Shown here: positions 34,923 through 44,734 of the stretch, piece by piece
How positions within the stretch are numbered: position 1 is the stretch's first letter
Layout: each line of letters opens with the position of its first letter
Source: Bacillus_BD sp963787345
Lineage (GTDB): Bacteria > Bacillota > Bacilli > Bacillales > Cytobacillaceae
Assembly (NCBI GenBank): GCA_963787345.1
Contig: CAWBCW010000026.1
Location: forward strand, 682,001-746,000
Direction: 5' to 3'
Length of the DNA stretch: 64,000 nt
The notes under the pieces: generated by a model
Seen by the model: the letters and a program-made list of their open reading frames with translations, nothing else
Told to the model about the DNA's origin: nothing
Databases searched by the model: none
Made by a program: the position numbers and the translations under genes

Positions 34923-36902
34923 TTGGAGAATAAATTTCAATTAGTTTCAAAGTATACACCTCAAGGTGACCAACCTGCAGCGATTGAAAAACTCGTCGAA
35001 GGCATTAATAGCGGGAAGAGACATCAAACCTTGCTAGGTGCAACGGGTACAGGAAAAACATTTACAGTGTCAAATGTTATCCAACAAGTGAATAAACCAA
35101 CCCTCGTACTCGCTCACAATAAAACACTTGCCGGACAATTATACAGTGAATTTAAAGAATTCTTTCCTCATAATGCGGTTGAGTATTTTGTTAGTTATTA
35201 TGACTATTTTCAGCCGGAAGCCTATGTTCCACAGACTGATACATTTATTGAGAAAGATGCGAGTATTAACGATGAAATAGATAAGTTACGACACTCAGCT
35301 ACGTCTTCTTTATTTGAACGGGAGGATGTGATTATCATTGCTTCCGTATCTTGTATTTATGGTTTAGGTTCACCAGAAGAATATCGTGAACTTGTTCTTT
35401 CCTTAAGAGTTGGGATGGAAGTGGAGCGTAATCAACTTTTACGAAAATTAGTAGATATTCAATACAGTCGAAACGACTTGAACTTTATTCGGGGAACATT
35501 CCGTGTTCGTGGGGATGTGGTTGAAATTTTCCCGGCATCAAGAGATGAACACTGTATTCGAGTCGAGTTCTTTGGTGATGAAATTGACCGTATAAGAGAA
35601 GTCGATGCTCTTACTGGAGAAATTCTTGGTGACCGGGAACATGTTGCGATTTATCCAGCATCCCACTTCGTTACACGTGAGGAAAAATTGAAAGTAGCGA
35701 TTGGAAATATTGAAAAAGAACTAGAGGAAAGGTTAACTGAGCTAAAAGCTAATGATAAACTTCTAGAAGCGCAGCGCCTTGAACAACGAACACGTTACGA
35801 TCTGGAAATGATGCGAGAAATGGGCTTTTGTTCTGGGATTGAAAACTACTCACGCCACCTTACATTGCGTTCGCCTGGTTCGACACCTTATACATTACTT
35901 GATTATTTTCCGAAGGATTTCTTGATGATTGTCGATGAGTCCCATGTGTCCATTCCGCAAGTGCGCGGCATGTATAATGGGGACCAGGCAAGAAAACAGG
36001 TGTTGGTGGATCACGGCTTTCGTCTGCCGTCTGCCTTGGACAACCGTCCCTTAAAATTTACAGAGTTTGAAAGTCATATGAATCAAATCGTTTATGTTTC
36101 TGCGACCCCAGGACCATATGAAATCGAGCACGCCCCAGATGTCATCGAACAAATTATTCGTCCAACAGGGCTCCTCGATCCGATCATTGAGGTACGTCCA
36201 ATTGAAGGTCAAATTGATGATTTAATCGGGGAAATTAATGAACGTATAGAAAAAAATGAGCGTGTTCTTGTCACAACCTTGACGAAAAAAATGTCTGAAG
36301 ACTTAACCGATTATTTAAAAGAAATCGGTATAAAAGTACAATACATACATTCAGAGGTAAAAACGTTAGAACGGACTGAAATCATTCGTGACCTTCGACT
36401 AGGGAAGTATGATGTATTAATTGGAATCAACTTGTTACGGGAAGGATTGGATATTCCGGAAGTCTCGCTTGTAACAATTCTTGATGCAGATAAAGAAGGG
36501 TTCTTGCGTTCAGAACGTTCTCTAATCCAAACAATTGGTCGGGCAGCACGTAATGCAAATGGTAAGGTTATTATGTATGCAGATAAAATGACTCATTCGA
36601 TGGAAGTAGCGATCTCTGAGACGAAACGTCGTCGAGCCATTCAAGAGGAACACAATGAAAAGCATGGCATTACCCCAAAAACGATTCAAAAGGAGATTCA
36701 CGATTTAATTAAAGCAACCCATGCTGCAGAGGAGCAGGAAGAGTATAGTGTTGCAGAAAGTTTAATGAAGCTTTCGAAGAAAGAACGGAACAAGGTAATC
36801 GCCGATATGGAAAAAGAAATGAAGGAAGCGGCCAAAGCCTTGGATTTCGAACGTGCCGCAGAGCTTCGTGATATATTATTTGAATTGAAAGCGGAAGGAT
36901 GA
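34923..36902 (+). CDS. uvrB: Excinuclease ABC subunit B
   Basis: 659 residues from TTG 34923, seven bases after GGGAGG; an ATG five codons upstream overlaps that site. Nucleotide-excision repair helicase that loads onto damage from UvrA and recruits UvrC. Walker A GATGTGKT, beta-hairpin YYDYFQPEAYVP, helicase motifs (DESHVSIPQ, GINLLREGLDIPE, QTIGRAARN) and the C-terminal UVR coiled coil (DMEKEMKEAAKALDFERAAELRD). Forms an operon with uvrA seven bases downstream. Confidence 0.98.
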   Translation: MENKFQLVSKYTPQGDQPAAIEKLVEGINSGKRHQTLLGATGTGKTFTVSNVIQQVNKPTLVLAHNKTLAGQLYSEFKEFFPHNAVEYFVSYYDYFQPEAYVPQTDTFIEKDASINDEIDKLRHSATSSLFEREDVIIIASVSCIYGLGSPEEYRELVLSLRVGMEVERNQLLRKLVDIQYSRNDLNFIRGTFRVRGDVVEIFPASRDEHCIRVEFFGDEIDRIREVDALTGEILGDREHVAIYPASHFVTREEKLKVAIGNIEKELEERLTELKANDKLLEAQRLEQRTRYDLEMMREMGFCSGIENYSRHLTLRSPGSTPYTLLDYFPKDFLMIVDESHVSIPQVRGMYNGDQARKQVLVDHGFRLPSALDNRPLKFTEFESHMNQIVYVSATPGPYEIEHAPDVIEQIIRPTGLLDPIIEVRPIEGQIDDLIGEINERIEKNERVLVTTLTKKMSEDLTDYLKEIGIKVQYIHSEVKTLERTEIIRDLRLGKYDVLIGINLLREGLDIPEVSLVTILDADKEGFLRSERSLIQTIGRAARNANGKVIMYADKMTHSMEVAISETKRRRAIQEEHNEKHGITPKTIQKEIHDLIKATHAAEEQEEYSVAESLMKLSKKERNKVIADMEKEMKEAAKALDFERAAELRDILFELKAEG

Positions 36903-36909
36903 CAAATAC

Positions 36910-39768
36910 ATGGCAATGGATAAAGTTGTAATCAAGGGTGCCAGAGCCCATAATTTAAAAAATATTGATGTCACAATTCCGAGAGATAAGCTTGTTGTAG
37001 TGACAGGACTTTCTGGTTCAGGAAAGTCCTCTCTTGCGTTTGATACGATTTATGCGGAGGGACAGCGAAGATATGTAGAATCCCTTTCAGCTTATGCTCG
37101 CCAATTTCTCGGGCAAATGGAAAAGCCAGATGTTGATCTAATTGAAGGATTATCACCGGCGATTGCTATCGATCAAAAAACAACAAGTAATAACCCTCGA
37201 TCGACAGTTGGAACGGTAACCGAAATTTATGATTACTTACGTTTACTTTTTTCACGGGTTGGGCATCCGATTTGTCCCACTCATGGAATTGAAATTACCT
37301 CGCAAACGATTGAACAAATGGTTGACCGGATTATGGAATATCCAGAACGCACGAGAATTCAGGTGCTTTCTCCGGCGGTTTCGGGAAAAAAAGGGGCCCA
37401 TGTTAAATTACTAGAAGATATTAAAAAACAAGGATATGTCCGTGTTCGTATTGATGGAGACATGTATGATTTAGGCGAGGATATTGAACTTGATAAAAAT
37501 AAAAAGCATTCGATTGAGGTTGTCATTGACAGGATTGTCATAAAAGAGGGTGTGGCGACAAGGCTGGCTGATTCTCTTGAGTCTGCATTAAAACTTGGTG
37601 AAGGAAGGGTTTTGATTGATGTAATCGATCAAGAAGAGCTTCTATTTAGCGAACATCATTCTTGTCCGATCTGTGGTTTCTCAATTGACTCTCTTGAGCC
37701 ACGGATGTTCTCATTCAACAATCCATTTGGCGCGTGTTCAGCATGTGATGGTCTTGGAGCAAAGAAAGTAGTTGACGTCAATCTTGTGATTCCTGATAAG
37801 ACGTTAACATTACGTGAAAATGCAATTGTTCCGTGGGAAGGGAAGATGTCTAAATATTATCCGCAATTATTAGAGTGTGTATGTACTCATTATGGAATTG
37901 ATATGGATATTCCCGTAATAGAAATTCCTGAACACCATATGGATAAAATTTTACATGGCTCAAATGGGGAAAAGATTCTCTTTCACTATGAAAATGATTA
38001 TGGACAGGTTCGAGAAAATCTAGTTGAATTTGAGGGAGTTTTACGAAATATTGAACGTCGCTATCGAGACTCAAGTTCCGATTTTATACGTGAGCAAATG
38101 GAAAAGTATATGGCGGAGCGTGCTTGTAGAACATGTAAAGGTTATCGATTAAGCAAGGCGTCGTTGGCTGTTAAAGTTGATGGAAAGCATATCGGGGAAG
38201 TATCTGAACTTTCAATTGAACTGGCAGTAGGATTTTTTAATCAACTCACTTTATCGGAAAAGGAAGCGCAAATTGCCAAATTAATTTTACGTGAAATTAA
38301 TCAACGTCTTCGCTTTCTGACGAATGTCGGCCTTGATTATATTACGTTAAGTCGATCAGCAGGAACATTGTCTGGGGGTGAAGCCCAACGAATCCGCTTA
38401 GCCACTCAAATCGGTTCACAATTAACAGGAGTTTTATATATTTTGGATGAACCATCGATTGGACTGCATCAACGGGATAATAATCTCCTTATTGGTTCTT
38501 TACAAAAAATGCGTGATATCGGCAATACACTTATCGTTGTTGAGCATGATGAAGACACGATGATGGCATCTGACTATTTGATTGATATTGGTCCTGGGGC
38601 GGGCGTACATGGCGGTCAAATTATGGCAGCCGGGACACCAGAAGAAGTGATGGCCGATCCTAACTCTTTAACAGGTCAATATTTATCAGGGAAAAAATTT
38701 ATTCCATTGCCAGTTGAAAGAAGACAGCCAGATGGTCGGTTTATCGAAATCAAAGGAGCGAAGGAAAATAATTTAAAAAATATCAATGTTAAATTTCCAC
38801 TAGGAATGTTTATTACAGTAACAGGGGTTTCTGGATCTGGTAAAAGTACACTAGTCAATGGAATTTTACAAAAGACATTAGCCCGTGAGTTAAATCGTGC
38901 TAGGACTTCACCAGGTGCCTATCGTTCCATTTCAGGGTTGGAACATTTAGAAAAAGTCATTAATATTGATCAAACTCCAATTGGGCGGACCCCAAGGTCA
39001 AATCCTGCAACGTATACAGGGGTTTTTGATGATATTCGGGATGTTTATTCTCAAACAAATGAAGCGAAAGTACGCGGCTATCAAAAAGGACGTTTTAGTT
39101 TTAATGTGAAAGGCGGACGTTGTGAAGCATGCCGAGGCGATGGAATTATCAAAATTGAAATGCACTTTTTACCGGATGTGTATGTTCCTTGTGAAATTTG
39201 TCATGGCAAACGATATAATCGTGAAACGTTAGAAGTAAAATATAAAGGAAAAGGCGTATCAGACATTTTAGATATGACAGTAGAAGATGCGGTTCACTTC
39301 TTTGAAAATCATCCGAAAATTAAACGTAAGTTACAGACTTTATACGATGTCGGCTTAGGCTATGTAACTCTCGGTCAGCCTGCAACGACTTTATCCGGAG
39401 GGGAAGCCCAACGGGTCAAATTAGCAGCAGAACTACATCGCCGCTCAAACGGAAAGACTTTTTATATTTTAGATGAACCAACAACAGGATTGCATGTTGA
39501 TGATATTTCTAGATTATTAGTTGTTTTAAAACGATTGGTAGAAAATGGTGATACGGTACTAGTCATTGAGCATAACTTAGATGTGATCAAAACAGCTGAC
39601 TATATTATCGACTTGGGTCCAGAGGGAGGAGACGGAGGCGGAACGATCGTCGCAACCGGAACTCCTGAAGAAGTAGCTGATATTTCTGGATCCTACACTG
39701 GACAATACTTAAAGCCAGTCCTTGAACGCGATCGCAATCGCATGAAACAACAAGTAAGTGTAGATTAA
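36910..39768 (+). CDS. uvrA: Excinuclease ABC subunit A
   Basis: 952 residues, the standard length. Two ABC modules: Walker A GLSGSGKSS (about 31-39) and GVSGSGKST (about 640), signatures LSGGEAQRI and LSGGEAQRV. Zinc sites: CPICG ... CSACDG in the first module, CEACRGDG ... CEICHGKRY in the second. Damage-recognition ATPase of nucleotide-excision repair. ATG 36910 follows GAAGGA; ATG 36916 is an alternative. Confidence 0.98.
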   Translation: MAMDKVVIKGARAHNLKNIDVTIPRDKLVVVTGLSGSGKSSLAFDTIYAEGQRRYVESLSAYARQFLGQMEKPDVDLIEGLSPAIAIDQKTTSNNPRSTVGTVTEIYDYLRLLFSRVGHPICPTHGIEITSQTIEQMVDRIMEYPERTRIQVLSPAVSGKKGAHVKLLEDIKKQGYVRVRIDGDMYDLGEDIELDKNKKHSIEVVIDRIVIKEGVATRLADSLESALKLGEGRVLIDVIDQEELLFSEHHSCPICGFSIDSLEPRMFSFNNPFGACSACDGLGAKKVVDVNLVIPDKTLTLRENAIVPWEGKMSKYYPQLLECVCTHYGIDMDIPVIEIPEHHMDKILHGSNGEKILFHYENDYGQVRENLVEFEGVLRNIERRYRDSSSDFIREQMEKYMAERACRTCKGYRLSKASLAVKVDGKHIGEVSELSIELAVGFFNQLTLSEKEAQIAKLILREINQRLRFLTNVGLDYITLSRSAGTLSGGEAQRIRLATQIGSQLTGVLYILDEPSIGLHQRDNNLLIGSLQKMRDIGNTLIVVEHDEDTMMASDYLIDIGPGAGVHGGQIMAAGTPEEVMADPNSLTGQYLSGKKFIPLPVERRQPDGRFIEIKGAKENNLKNINVKFPLGMFITVTGVSGSGKSTLVNGILQKTLARELNRARTSPGAYRSISGLEHLEKVINIDQTPIGRTPRSNPATYTGVFDDIRDVYSQTNEAKVRGYQKGRFSFNVKGGRCEACRGDGIIKIEMHFLPDVYVPCEICHGKRYNRETLEVKYKGKGVSDILDMTVEDAVHFFENHPKIKRKLQTLYDVGLGYVTLGQPATTLSGGEAQRVKLAAELHRRSNGKTFYILDEPTTGLHVDDISRLLVVLKRLVENGDTVLVIEHNLDVIKTADYIIDLGPEGGDGGGTIVATGTPEEVADISGSYTGQYLKPVLERDRNRMKQQVSVD

Positions 39769-39774
39769 GTTTTT

Positions 39775-39803
39775 TGAAACTTATGGCTAGGTATAATCGT
39801 ATA
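39775..39803 (+). promoter_or_regulatory. Sigma-W-type promoter of yvlB-yvlD
   Basis: TGAAAC (39775-39780), 17-base spacer, CGTATA (39798-39803). This is the ECF sigma-W pattern; the yvlABCD operon is sigma-W dependent in B. subtilis. A TATAAT lies inside the spacer end, so a sigma-A contribution is possible. The site begins right after the uvrA stop. Confidence 0.75.
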
Positions 39804-39842
39804 GTTCTTTTGAAAAGAGATTTCCCTAGGAGGAATGAAAAA

Positions 39843-40949
39843 ATGAAAGAAGAACGGAAACGAATTTTGAAAATGGTTGAAGACGGTAAACTGACGGTTG
39901 ACGAGGCCCTGACATTAATAGAAGAATTAGAGAAGTCATCAAGAGTACAAGAAGAAAAGAAAGAGCAATTAGTGGGGGAACTTTCAACGTTTGTGAAATC
40001 AAGTGAACAGCAGCATAGAAATGAAAGAAGTGCGCAAGAAACTTTTCAATCGACAAAGGAGAAGATTTTTGACTTTGTTGATAGTGCCGTTAAAAAGCTA
40101 AAAGAGTTTGATCTTGATTTGAACTTTGGAAAGTACAAAGAAGTGAGCCATATTTTTCAGCAAGCCGATGCTTCGATCCATTACATGGATATTGATATTG
40201 CCAATGGGCATGTTACTGTCATTCCATGGGATCAAACGGACATTCGAGTTGAGTGCGAAGCCCAAGTCTATAAAGGAGAATCGCTCGATGAAGCGAGAGA
40301 AACCTTTTTAAAAGAAGTTACCTTTGAAGTCCGCGGACAGCGTCTGTTTTTTACAACAGGCCAAAAGTGGATTAAATTGAAAGCAAAAGTATATATTCCA
40401 CAAATCGAGTACGGTCAAATCGATATTCGGATGTTTAATGGCTCGATTGAGGGAAAGGATTTGCAAGTTAAACAATCTAAAATTAAAACCGCCAATGGAA
40501 AAATCATAATGGATGGAATCAAAGGTGAAGACGTGGAAATAGAAACCGCAAACGGAGGGATTATATTTACCAATTCAATCGTAGCGAAAATGGAAGCAGA
40601 AACTTTAAATGGTGGAATTGAAATCGAAGGGGATTTTCAAAAGTTAGAGGCTCAAACATTTAATGGAGATATTAAGGCCCATTTACTAGGAAATTCCTGC
40701 GAATGGATAGAAGCAAGTACGACGACTGGTTCGATTGAATGTGTGATTCCAGAGCAATATTCTGTCAATGGTGAATTAAAATCGAACCTGGGGAATTTTA
40801 CGGTTGATTTAGAGGGCATTCAAATTGTTGAGGAAAAAAGTGAGCTCATTCAGAAAACGCTTGGCTTTAAATCGATTCAAGAGTCTGCTCATCCTTTACG
40901 ATTGTTTGCGGAATCAAAAACAGGGTCGGTAGCTGTACGTAAAGCATAG
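39843..40949 (+). CDS. yvlB: DUF4097-family protein YvlB
   Basis: 368 residues from ATG 39843, nine bases after AGGAGG; the frame is open to 39774 but that part overlaps the promoter. An N-terminal SHOCT-like helical region (ERKRILKMVEDGKLTVDEAL, about 1-30) and a charged linker are followed by a long repetitive beta region (about 105-340) with phrases such as IKTANGKIIM, IETANGGIIF, AETLNGGIEI, AQTFNGDIKA, typical of the DUF4097 beta-helix. Envelope-stress gene of unknown mechanism, transcribed with yvlD. The B. subtilis neighbours yvlA and yvlC are absent. Confidence 0.88.
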   Translation: MKEERKRILKMVEDGKLTVDEALTLIEELEKSSRVQEEKKEQLVGELSTFVKSSEQQHRNERSAQETFQSTKEKIFDFVDSAVKKLKEFDLDLNFGKYKEVSHIFQQADASIHYMDIDIANGHVTVIPWDQTDIRVECEAQVYKGESLDEARETFLKEVTFEVRGQRLFFTTGQKWIKLKAKVYIPQIEYGQIDIRMFNGSIEGKDLQVKQSKIKTANGKIIMDGIKGEDVEIETANGGIIFTNSIVAKMEAETLNGGIEIEGDFQKLEAQTFNGDIKAHLLGNSCEWIEASTTTGSIECVIPEQYSVNGELKSNLGNFTVDLEGIQIVEEKSELIQKTLGFKSIQESAHPLRLFAESKTGSVAVRKA

Positions 40950-41002
40950 GCTGACTTTATACTGAAGTTAATGAGTCCTCTTGAACGAATGGGGGTGTTA
41001 AG

Positions 41003-41365
41003 GTGAAATGGTTACTTGGAATTGTAATCAATGCTGTTCTTTTTATGGCTCTAGCTGGCTTTTTCAAAGACTCGATCTATATTGAAGGAATTTGGGCTGC
41101 GCTGGGAGCTAGTTTCGTTCTATCTGTGCTCAATATATTTGTTAAACCGATCCTGATCATTTTAACATTACCTGTTACCGTTCTTTCATTAGGGTTATTT
41201 TTATTTGTGATTAACGCACTGACATTGTTATTAACGGATCGTATAATGGGAAGTTCTTTTGACATTGATACTTTTGGAATGGCTTTGTTAGTAGCTGTGA
41301 TTATGTCGCTTATGAATGTTATCATACAAAATCAATTAACACCGAGGATGAAGGATAAGAAATAA
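41003..41365 (+). CDS. yvlD: Phage holin superfamily IV membrane protein YvlD
   Basis: 120 residues from GTG 41003 (GGGGGTG upstream). Four membrane segments cover nearly the whole protein: LGIVINAVLFMALAGFF, GASFVLSVLNIFVKPILIILTLP, LGLFLFVINALTLLLTD and GMALLVAVIMSLMNVII. Second gene of the sigma-W-type unit. Family known as YvlD/DUF360-like; function not established. Confidence 0.85.
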   Translation: MKWLLGIVINAVLFMALAGFFKDSIYIEGIWAALGASFVLSVLNIFVKPILIILTLPVTVLSLGLFLFVINALTLLLTDRIMGSSFDIDTFGMALLVAVIMSLMNVIIQNQLTPRMKDKK

Positions 41366-41445
41366 GAGGCTGTCTCAGATAGGGATCTAGTATTCGTGTT
41401 GAAAAGTGAAGGCTGGATCCCTTAATGGGAGACAGTCTATTTTTT
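41366..41445 (+). terminator. Terminator after yvlD
   Basis: AGGCTGTCTC pairs with GAGACAGTCT; inside, GGGATC pairs with GGATCCC. Six T follow. Confidence 0.75.
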
Positions 41446-41594
41446 GTTTACGAAATTAAAGAGTGTAAAAGTATAACTTACTAAGAAAAAATGATAAAAT
41501 GAAACTCGAACTTTTATTTTCAATGTAAGCTTTCTCTATATAAATTTATTCAATACAAAGCCTGCACCTTACTAGATGAAAAAGGAGGACTATT

Positions 41595-42536
41595 GTGGTT
41601 AAAGTACGTACGAAAGATATCATCGAAAAGTTCGCCCTTGAGTTAATTAGTGGGGAAGAGGGGATCAACCGACCCATTATTATAAGTGATATATCGCGGC
41701 CTGGAATTGAAATTGCAGGATATTTTGATTTTTATCCAGCTAATCGAATTCAATTGATTGGGAAAACGGAGTTAACCTTTGCGTCTAAACTTTCAGAGCC
41801 GGAACGAGCTTACCGCATGGAAAAGCTTTGTACCGATGTAACTCCAGGGATTGTTATTTCAAGGGATATGCCTGTTCCTGAGGAGCTTATTGAAGCTTCT
41901 GAAAGGGAATCTGTACCGGTTATGCGTACGAAGCAAAATACGACCAAGTTCTCTGGACTATTAACAAACTTTCTTGAAAGTAAATTAGCACCAACAACTG
42001 CTGTACATGGTGTACTTGTAGATATTTATGGTGTAGGTGTTTTAATTATGGGCCAAAGCGGAGTTGGTAAAAGTGAAACCGCCTTGGAACTTGTTAAACG
42101 GGGTCATCGCCTTGTGGCAGATGACTGTGTGGAAATCCGTCAAGAAGAGGAGAATACCTTAATCGGAACTTCACCTGAGCTAATCGAACATTTATTAGAA
42201 ATACGCGGACTTGGAATCATTGATGTGATGACCTTGTTTGGAGCAGGAGCGGTCGTTTCCCATAAAAAAATATCCCTTGTTATTAATTTGGAAATCTGGG
42301 ATCAGTATAAACAATATGATCGCTTGGGGCTGGATGAGGAAAAAATTAAAATTATTGATACAGAAGTAACGAAAATAACGATTCCGGTAAGACCAGGTCG
42401 AAATTTAGCGGTCATTATTGAAGTGGCGGCCATGAACTTCCGTTTAAAACGAATGGGAATGAATGCTGCTGAAAGCTTTACTGAAAGATTGAATAATGTC
42501 ATTGTTGATAATGTCCAAGATGAATCTGAAAGTTGA
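41595..42536 (+). CDS. hprK: HPr kinase/phosphorylase
   Basis: 313 residues from GTG 41595 after AAAGGAGGA. Phosphorylates Ser46 of HPr and Crh in response to glycolytic intermediates and reverses it when Pi is high, the signal for CcpA-mediated catabolite repression. P-loop GQSGVGKS (about 153-160), signature EIRGLGIIDV, and C-terminal RPGRNLAVIIEVAAMNFRLKRMG. Upstream of lgt as in all Bacillus. Its substrate Crh is encoded at 59299. Confidence 0.97.
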   Translation: MVKVRTKDIIEKFALELISGEEGINRPIIISDISRPGIEIAGYFDFYPANRIQLIGKTELTFASKLSEPERAYRMEKLCTDVTPGIVISRDMPVPEELIEASERESVPVMRTKQNTTKFSGLLTNFLESKLAPTTAVHGVLVDIYGVGVLIMGQSGVGKSETALELVKRGHRLVADDCVEIRQEEENTLIGTSPELIEHLLEIRGLGIIDVMTLFGAGAVVSHKKISLVINLEIWDQYKQYDRLGLDEEKIKIIDTEVTKITIPVRPGRNLAVIIEVAAMNFRLKRMGMNAAESFTERLNNVIVDNVQDESES

Positions 42537-42653
42537 CGGCTCAGGGAAATACAGGATTTTTATTATCCCATTAAAGTTGATTTATATCATGTCTATATGT
42601 TAATGGATCAAGTATAGTCCAAGGGATATGAACAATTAAAAGGAGTTGTTAAA

Positions 42654-43505
42654 ATGGAAGATCGTATTCAACCGCTTGATCCGATAGCTCTTTCTCTTGG
42701 TCCTATCCAGGTCCATTGGTATGGTGTCATTATCGGAGCAGCTATTGTGCTGGGCTTATACATTTTGGTCAAGGAATCCGATAAGCGGGGGATTGAAAAA
42801 GATTTATTTATCGACATGTTACTATGGGCCATACCCATTGCAATCCTATCAGCACGTGCTTATTATGTCATTTTTGAATGGGATTATTATTCACAAAATC
42901 CGGGCCAAATTATCGCGATTTGGAGAGGCGGACTTGCCATTCATGGGGCACTAATTGGTTCGGTAATTACAGCTTATGTTTTCACGAAAAAACGAGGCGT
43001 CTCGTTTTGGAAAGTGGCTGATATTATTGCGCCGAGTCTCATATTAGGTCAGGCGATTGGTCGTTGGGGAAACTTTATGAATCAGGAAGCACATGGTGGA
43101 GAAGTAACACGAGGATTTCTGGAAAGTTTATTTTTACCAGATTGGATCATTAATCAAATGTATATTAATGGTGTCTACTACCATCCTACTTTCTTATATG
43201 AATCAATATGGAATTTACTAGGATTTGTATTGTTAATTTTATTAAGAAAAGTGAATTTGCGCCGTGGGGAATTATTTCTTACTTATCTGATTTGGTATTC
43301 TATGGGGCGTTATTTTATCGAAGGGTTAAGAACCGACAGCTTAATGTTGACAGAAAGTATTCGGGTGGCCCAAATGATTTCAATTGTTCTAATTATTGGA
43401 GCTGTTGCAGTCCTCGTTTACCGTCGTGTGAAAGGATACGCAAATATCGGTTACTTAGATCAGGAAGCACCAACAAAAGCAAAGTCAAAAAAGAAGAAAA
43501 AGTAG
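42654..43505 (+). CDS. lgt: Prolipoprotein diacylglyceryl transferase
   Basis: 283 residues, about seven membrane segments, C-terminal Lys-rich tail (KAKSKKKKK). Motifs: HGALIGS with the essential His, and the Lgt signature GRWGNFMNQEAHGG. Transfers diacylglycerol from phosphatidylglycerol to the lipobox Cys of prolipoproteins such as CccB. AAAGGAG precedes the ATG. Structured repeat copy 4 begins 14 bases after its stop. Confidence 0.97.
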   Translation: MEDRIQPLDPIALSLGPIQVHWYGVIIGAAIVLGLYILVKESDKRGIEKDLFIDMLLWAIPIAILSARAYYVIFEWDYYSQNPGQIIAIWRGGLAIHGALIGSVITAYVFTKKRGVSFWKVADIIAPSLILGQAIGRWGNFMNQEAHGGEVTRGFLESLFLPDWIINQMYINGVYYHPTFLYESIWNLLGFVLLILLRKVNLRRGELFLTYLIWYSMGRYFIEGLRTDSLMLTESIRVAQMISIVLIIGAVAVLVYRRVKGYANIGYLDQEAPTKAKSKKKKK

Positions 43506-43518
43506 GATTCAGGTTTTT

Positions 43519-43742
43519 TAACTTCCTTCAGCAAATGCTTTTGTACCGAAAGCTTGCGACAGGTACAGAGGTCTACCGTTTCTATAAGTGGTGAGATGAA
43601 TCAAGCTAATGTCAATTCAGTGTGAATTCAACCTTTGGCTGAATGAAGTTAAGCCTCCGGCGGATGTCTCGGATTTTTTAAGGGTAGTTCCTCGAGCGAG
43701 CTCGAGAAAAATCCGGACGCAAATTCGACGGGCGAATTTGAT
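43519..43742 (+). ncRNA. Structured repeat copy 4 (long subtype)
   Basis: Starts TAACTTCCTTCAGCA, ends CGAATTTGAT. It contains the extra hairpin TTTGTACCGAAAG..GCGACAGGTACAGAG shared with copy 2, then the standard core GTTAAGCCTCCGGCGGATG, the outer stem CGGATTTTTT/AAAAATCCGG with CTCGAG..CTCGAG inside, and the terminal CAAATTCG/CGAATTTG. Well preserved, so probably young. Located between lgt and yvoD and possibly co-transcribed with them. Confidence 0.62.
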
Positions 43743-43783
43743 AAAGAGTTAGAAACAAACATTGAGTGTAGAGGGAGATTTTC

Positions 43784-44734
43784 ATGGTCAATTCGATTAA
43801 AAAGGGGCTTGTAGTCGGGCTTAGGGTAACTTGGACACTAGGAAAAGTGATATTTCCAATTACCTTACTTGTAGCATTATTACAGCATACGCCCGTTTTG
43901 CCGTGGCTGATTGATTTAATTGCACCGTTTATGAGTGTATTTGGGTTATCTGGTGATGCGGCCATTCCCTTAGTACTTGGAAATCTGTTAAATATATATG
44001 CTGCGATTGGGGCTATTTTGACGTTAGATTTAACGGTAAAAGAGGTCTTTACGATTGCGTTAATGCTCAGTTTTGCCCACAGTATGTTTCTTGAAAGTGG
44101 AGTTGTGGTGAAAGTCGGTGTGAAACTATGGATTGTCCTCCTTGTTCGCTACGGTTTAGCCATTCTTTCTGGAATCGTGGTGAACTTAGTTTGGCAAGGT
44201 GGTTCACAACCTGCTCAATTCGGCTTCGTCTCAAATGAGTTACAGCCAGAGGTCATTACGGGTTGGATGCCGATTGCAATAGACGCTTTGCAACAAGCAT
44301 TTATGGGGATTTTGCAGCTAGCATTAATTGTCATTCCAATTATGATTGTCATTCAAATTCTAAAGGATAACCGTTTTATTGATGTTTTTTCAAAAAAAAT
44401 GGCCCCGATTACGCGAACATTAGGAATGAATGAAAACACTTCAACAACGCTCGCGGCAGGACTATTTTTTGGTTTGGCCTATGGTGCCGGCGTCATGATT
44501 CAAGCTTCAAAAGAAGAAGGAGTTTCGAAAAAGGATCTTACGATTGCGTTTGTTTTTCTTGGGACCTGTCATGCTGTAATTGAAGATACCCTTATTTTTG
44601 TTCCACTTGGAATCCCTGTTCTTCCACTTTTACTTATTCGTTTAGTAATAGCCATTCTACTAACCGTAACCGTCGCAATTATATGGAAAAAAACCTCAAC
44701 TGATCGAAGAAAGGAAGTTACATATGGACAATAA
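43784..44734 (+). CDS. yvoD: Nucleoside-recognition domain membrane protein YvoD
   Basis: 316 residues, multi-pass. Two related halves: a first 'Gate'-type nucleoside recognition region (about 10-130, LPWLIDLIAPFMSVFGLSGDAAIPLVLGNLLN) and a second (about 165-300, MAPITRTLGMNENTSTTLAAGLFFGLAYGAGV). The family is membrane-bound and of unknown transport activity. It overlaps ppaX by 11 bases; position between lgt and ppaX is as in B. subtilis. Confidence 0.88.
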   Translation: MVNSIKKGLVVGLRVTWTLGKVIFPITLLVALLQHTPVLPWLIDLIAPFMSVFGLSGDAAIPLVLGNLLNIYAAIGAILTLDLTVKEVFTIALMLSFAHSMFLESGVVVKVGVKLWIVLLVRYGLAILSGIVVNLVWQGGSQPAQFGFVSNELQPEVITGWMPIAIDALQQAFMGILQLALIVIPIMIVIQILKDNRFIDVFSKKMAPITRTLGMNENTSTTLAAGLFFGLAYGAGVMIQASKEEGVSKKDLTIAFVFLGTCHAVIEDTLIFVPLGIPVLPLLLIRLVIAILLTVTVAIIWKKTSTDRRKEVTYGQ

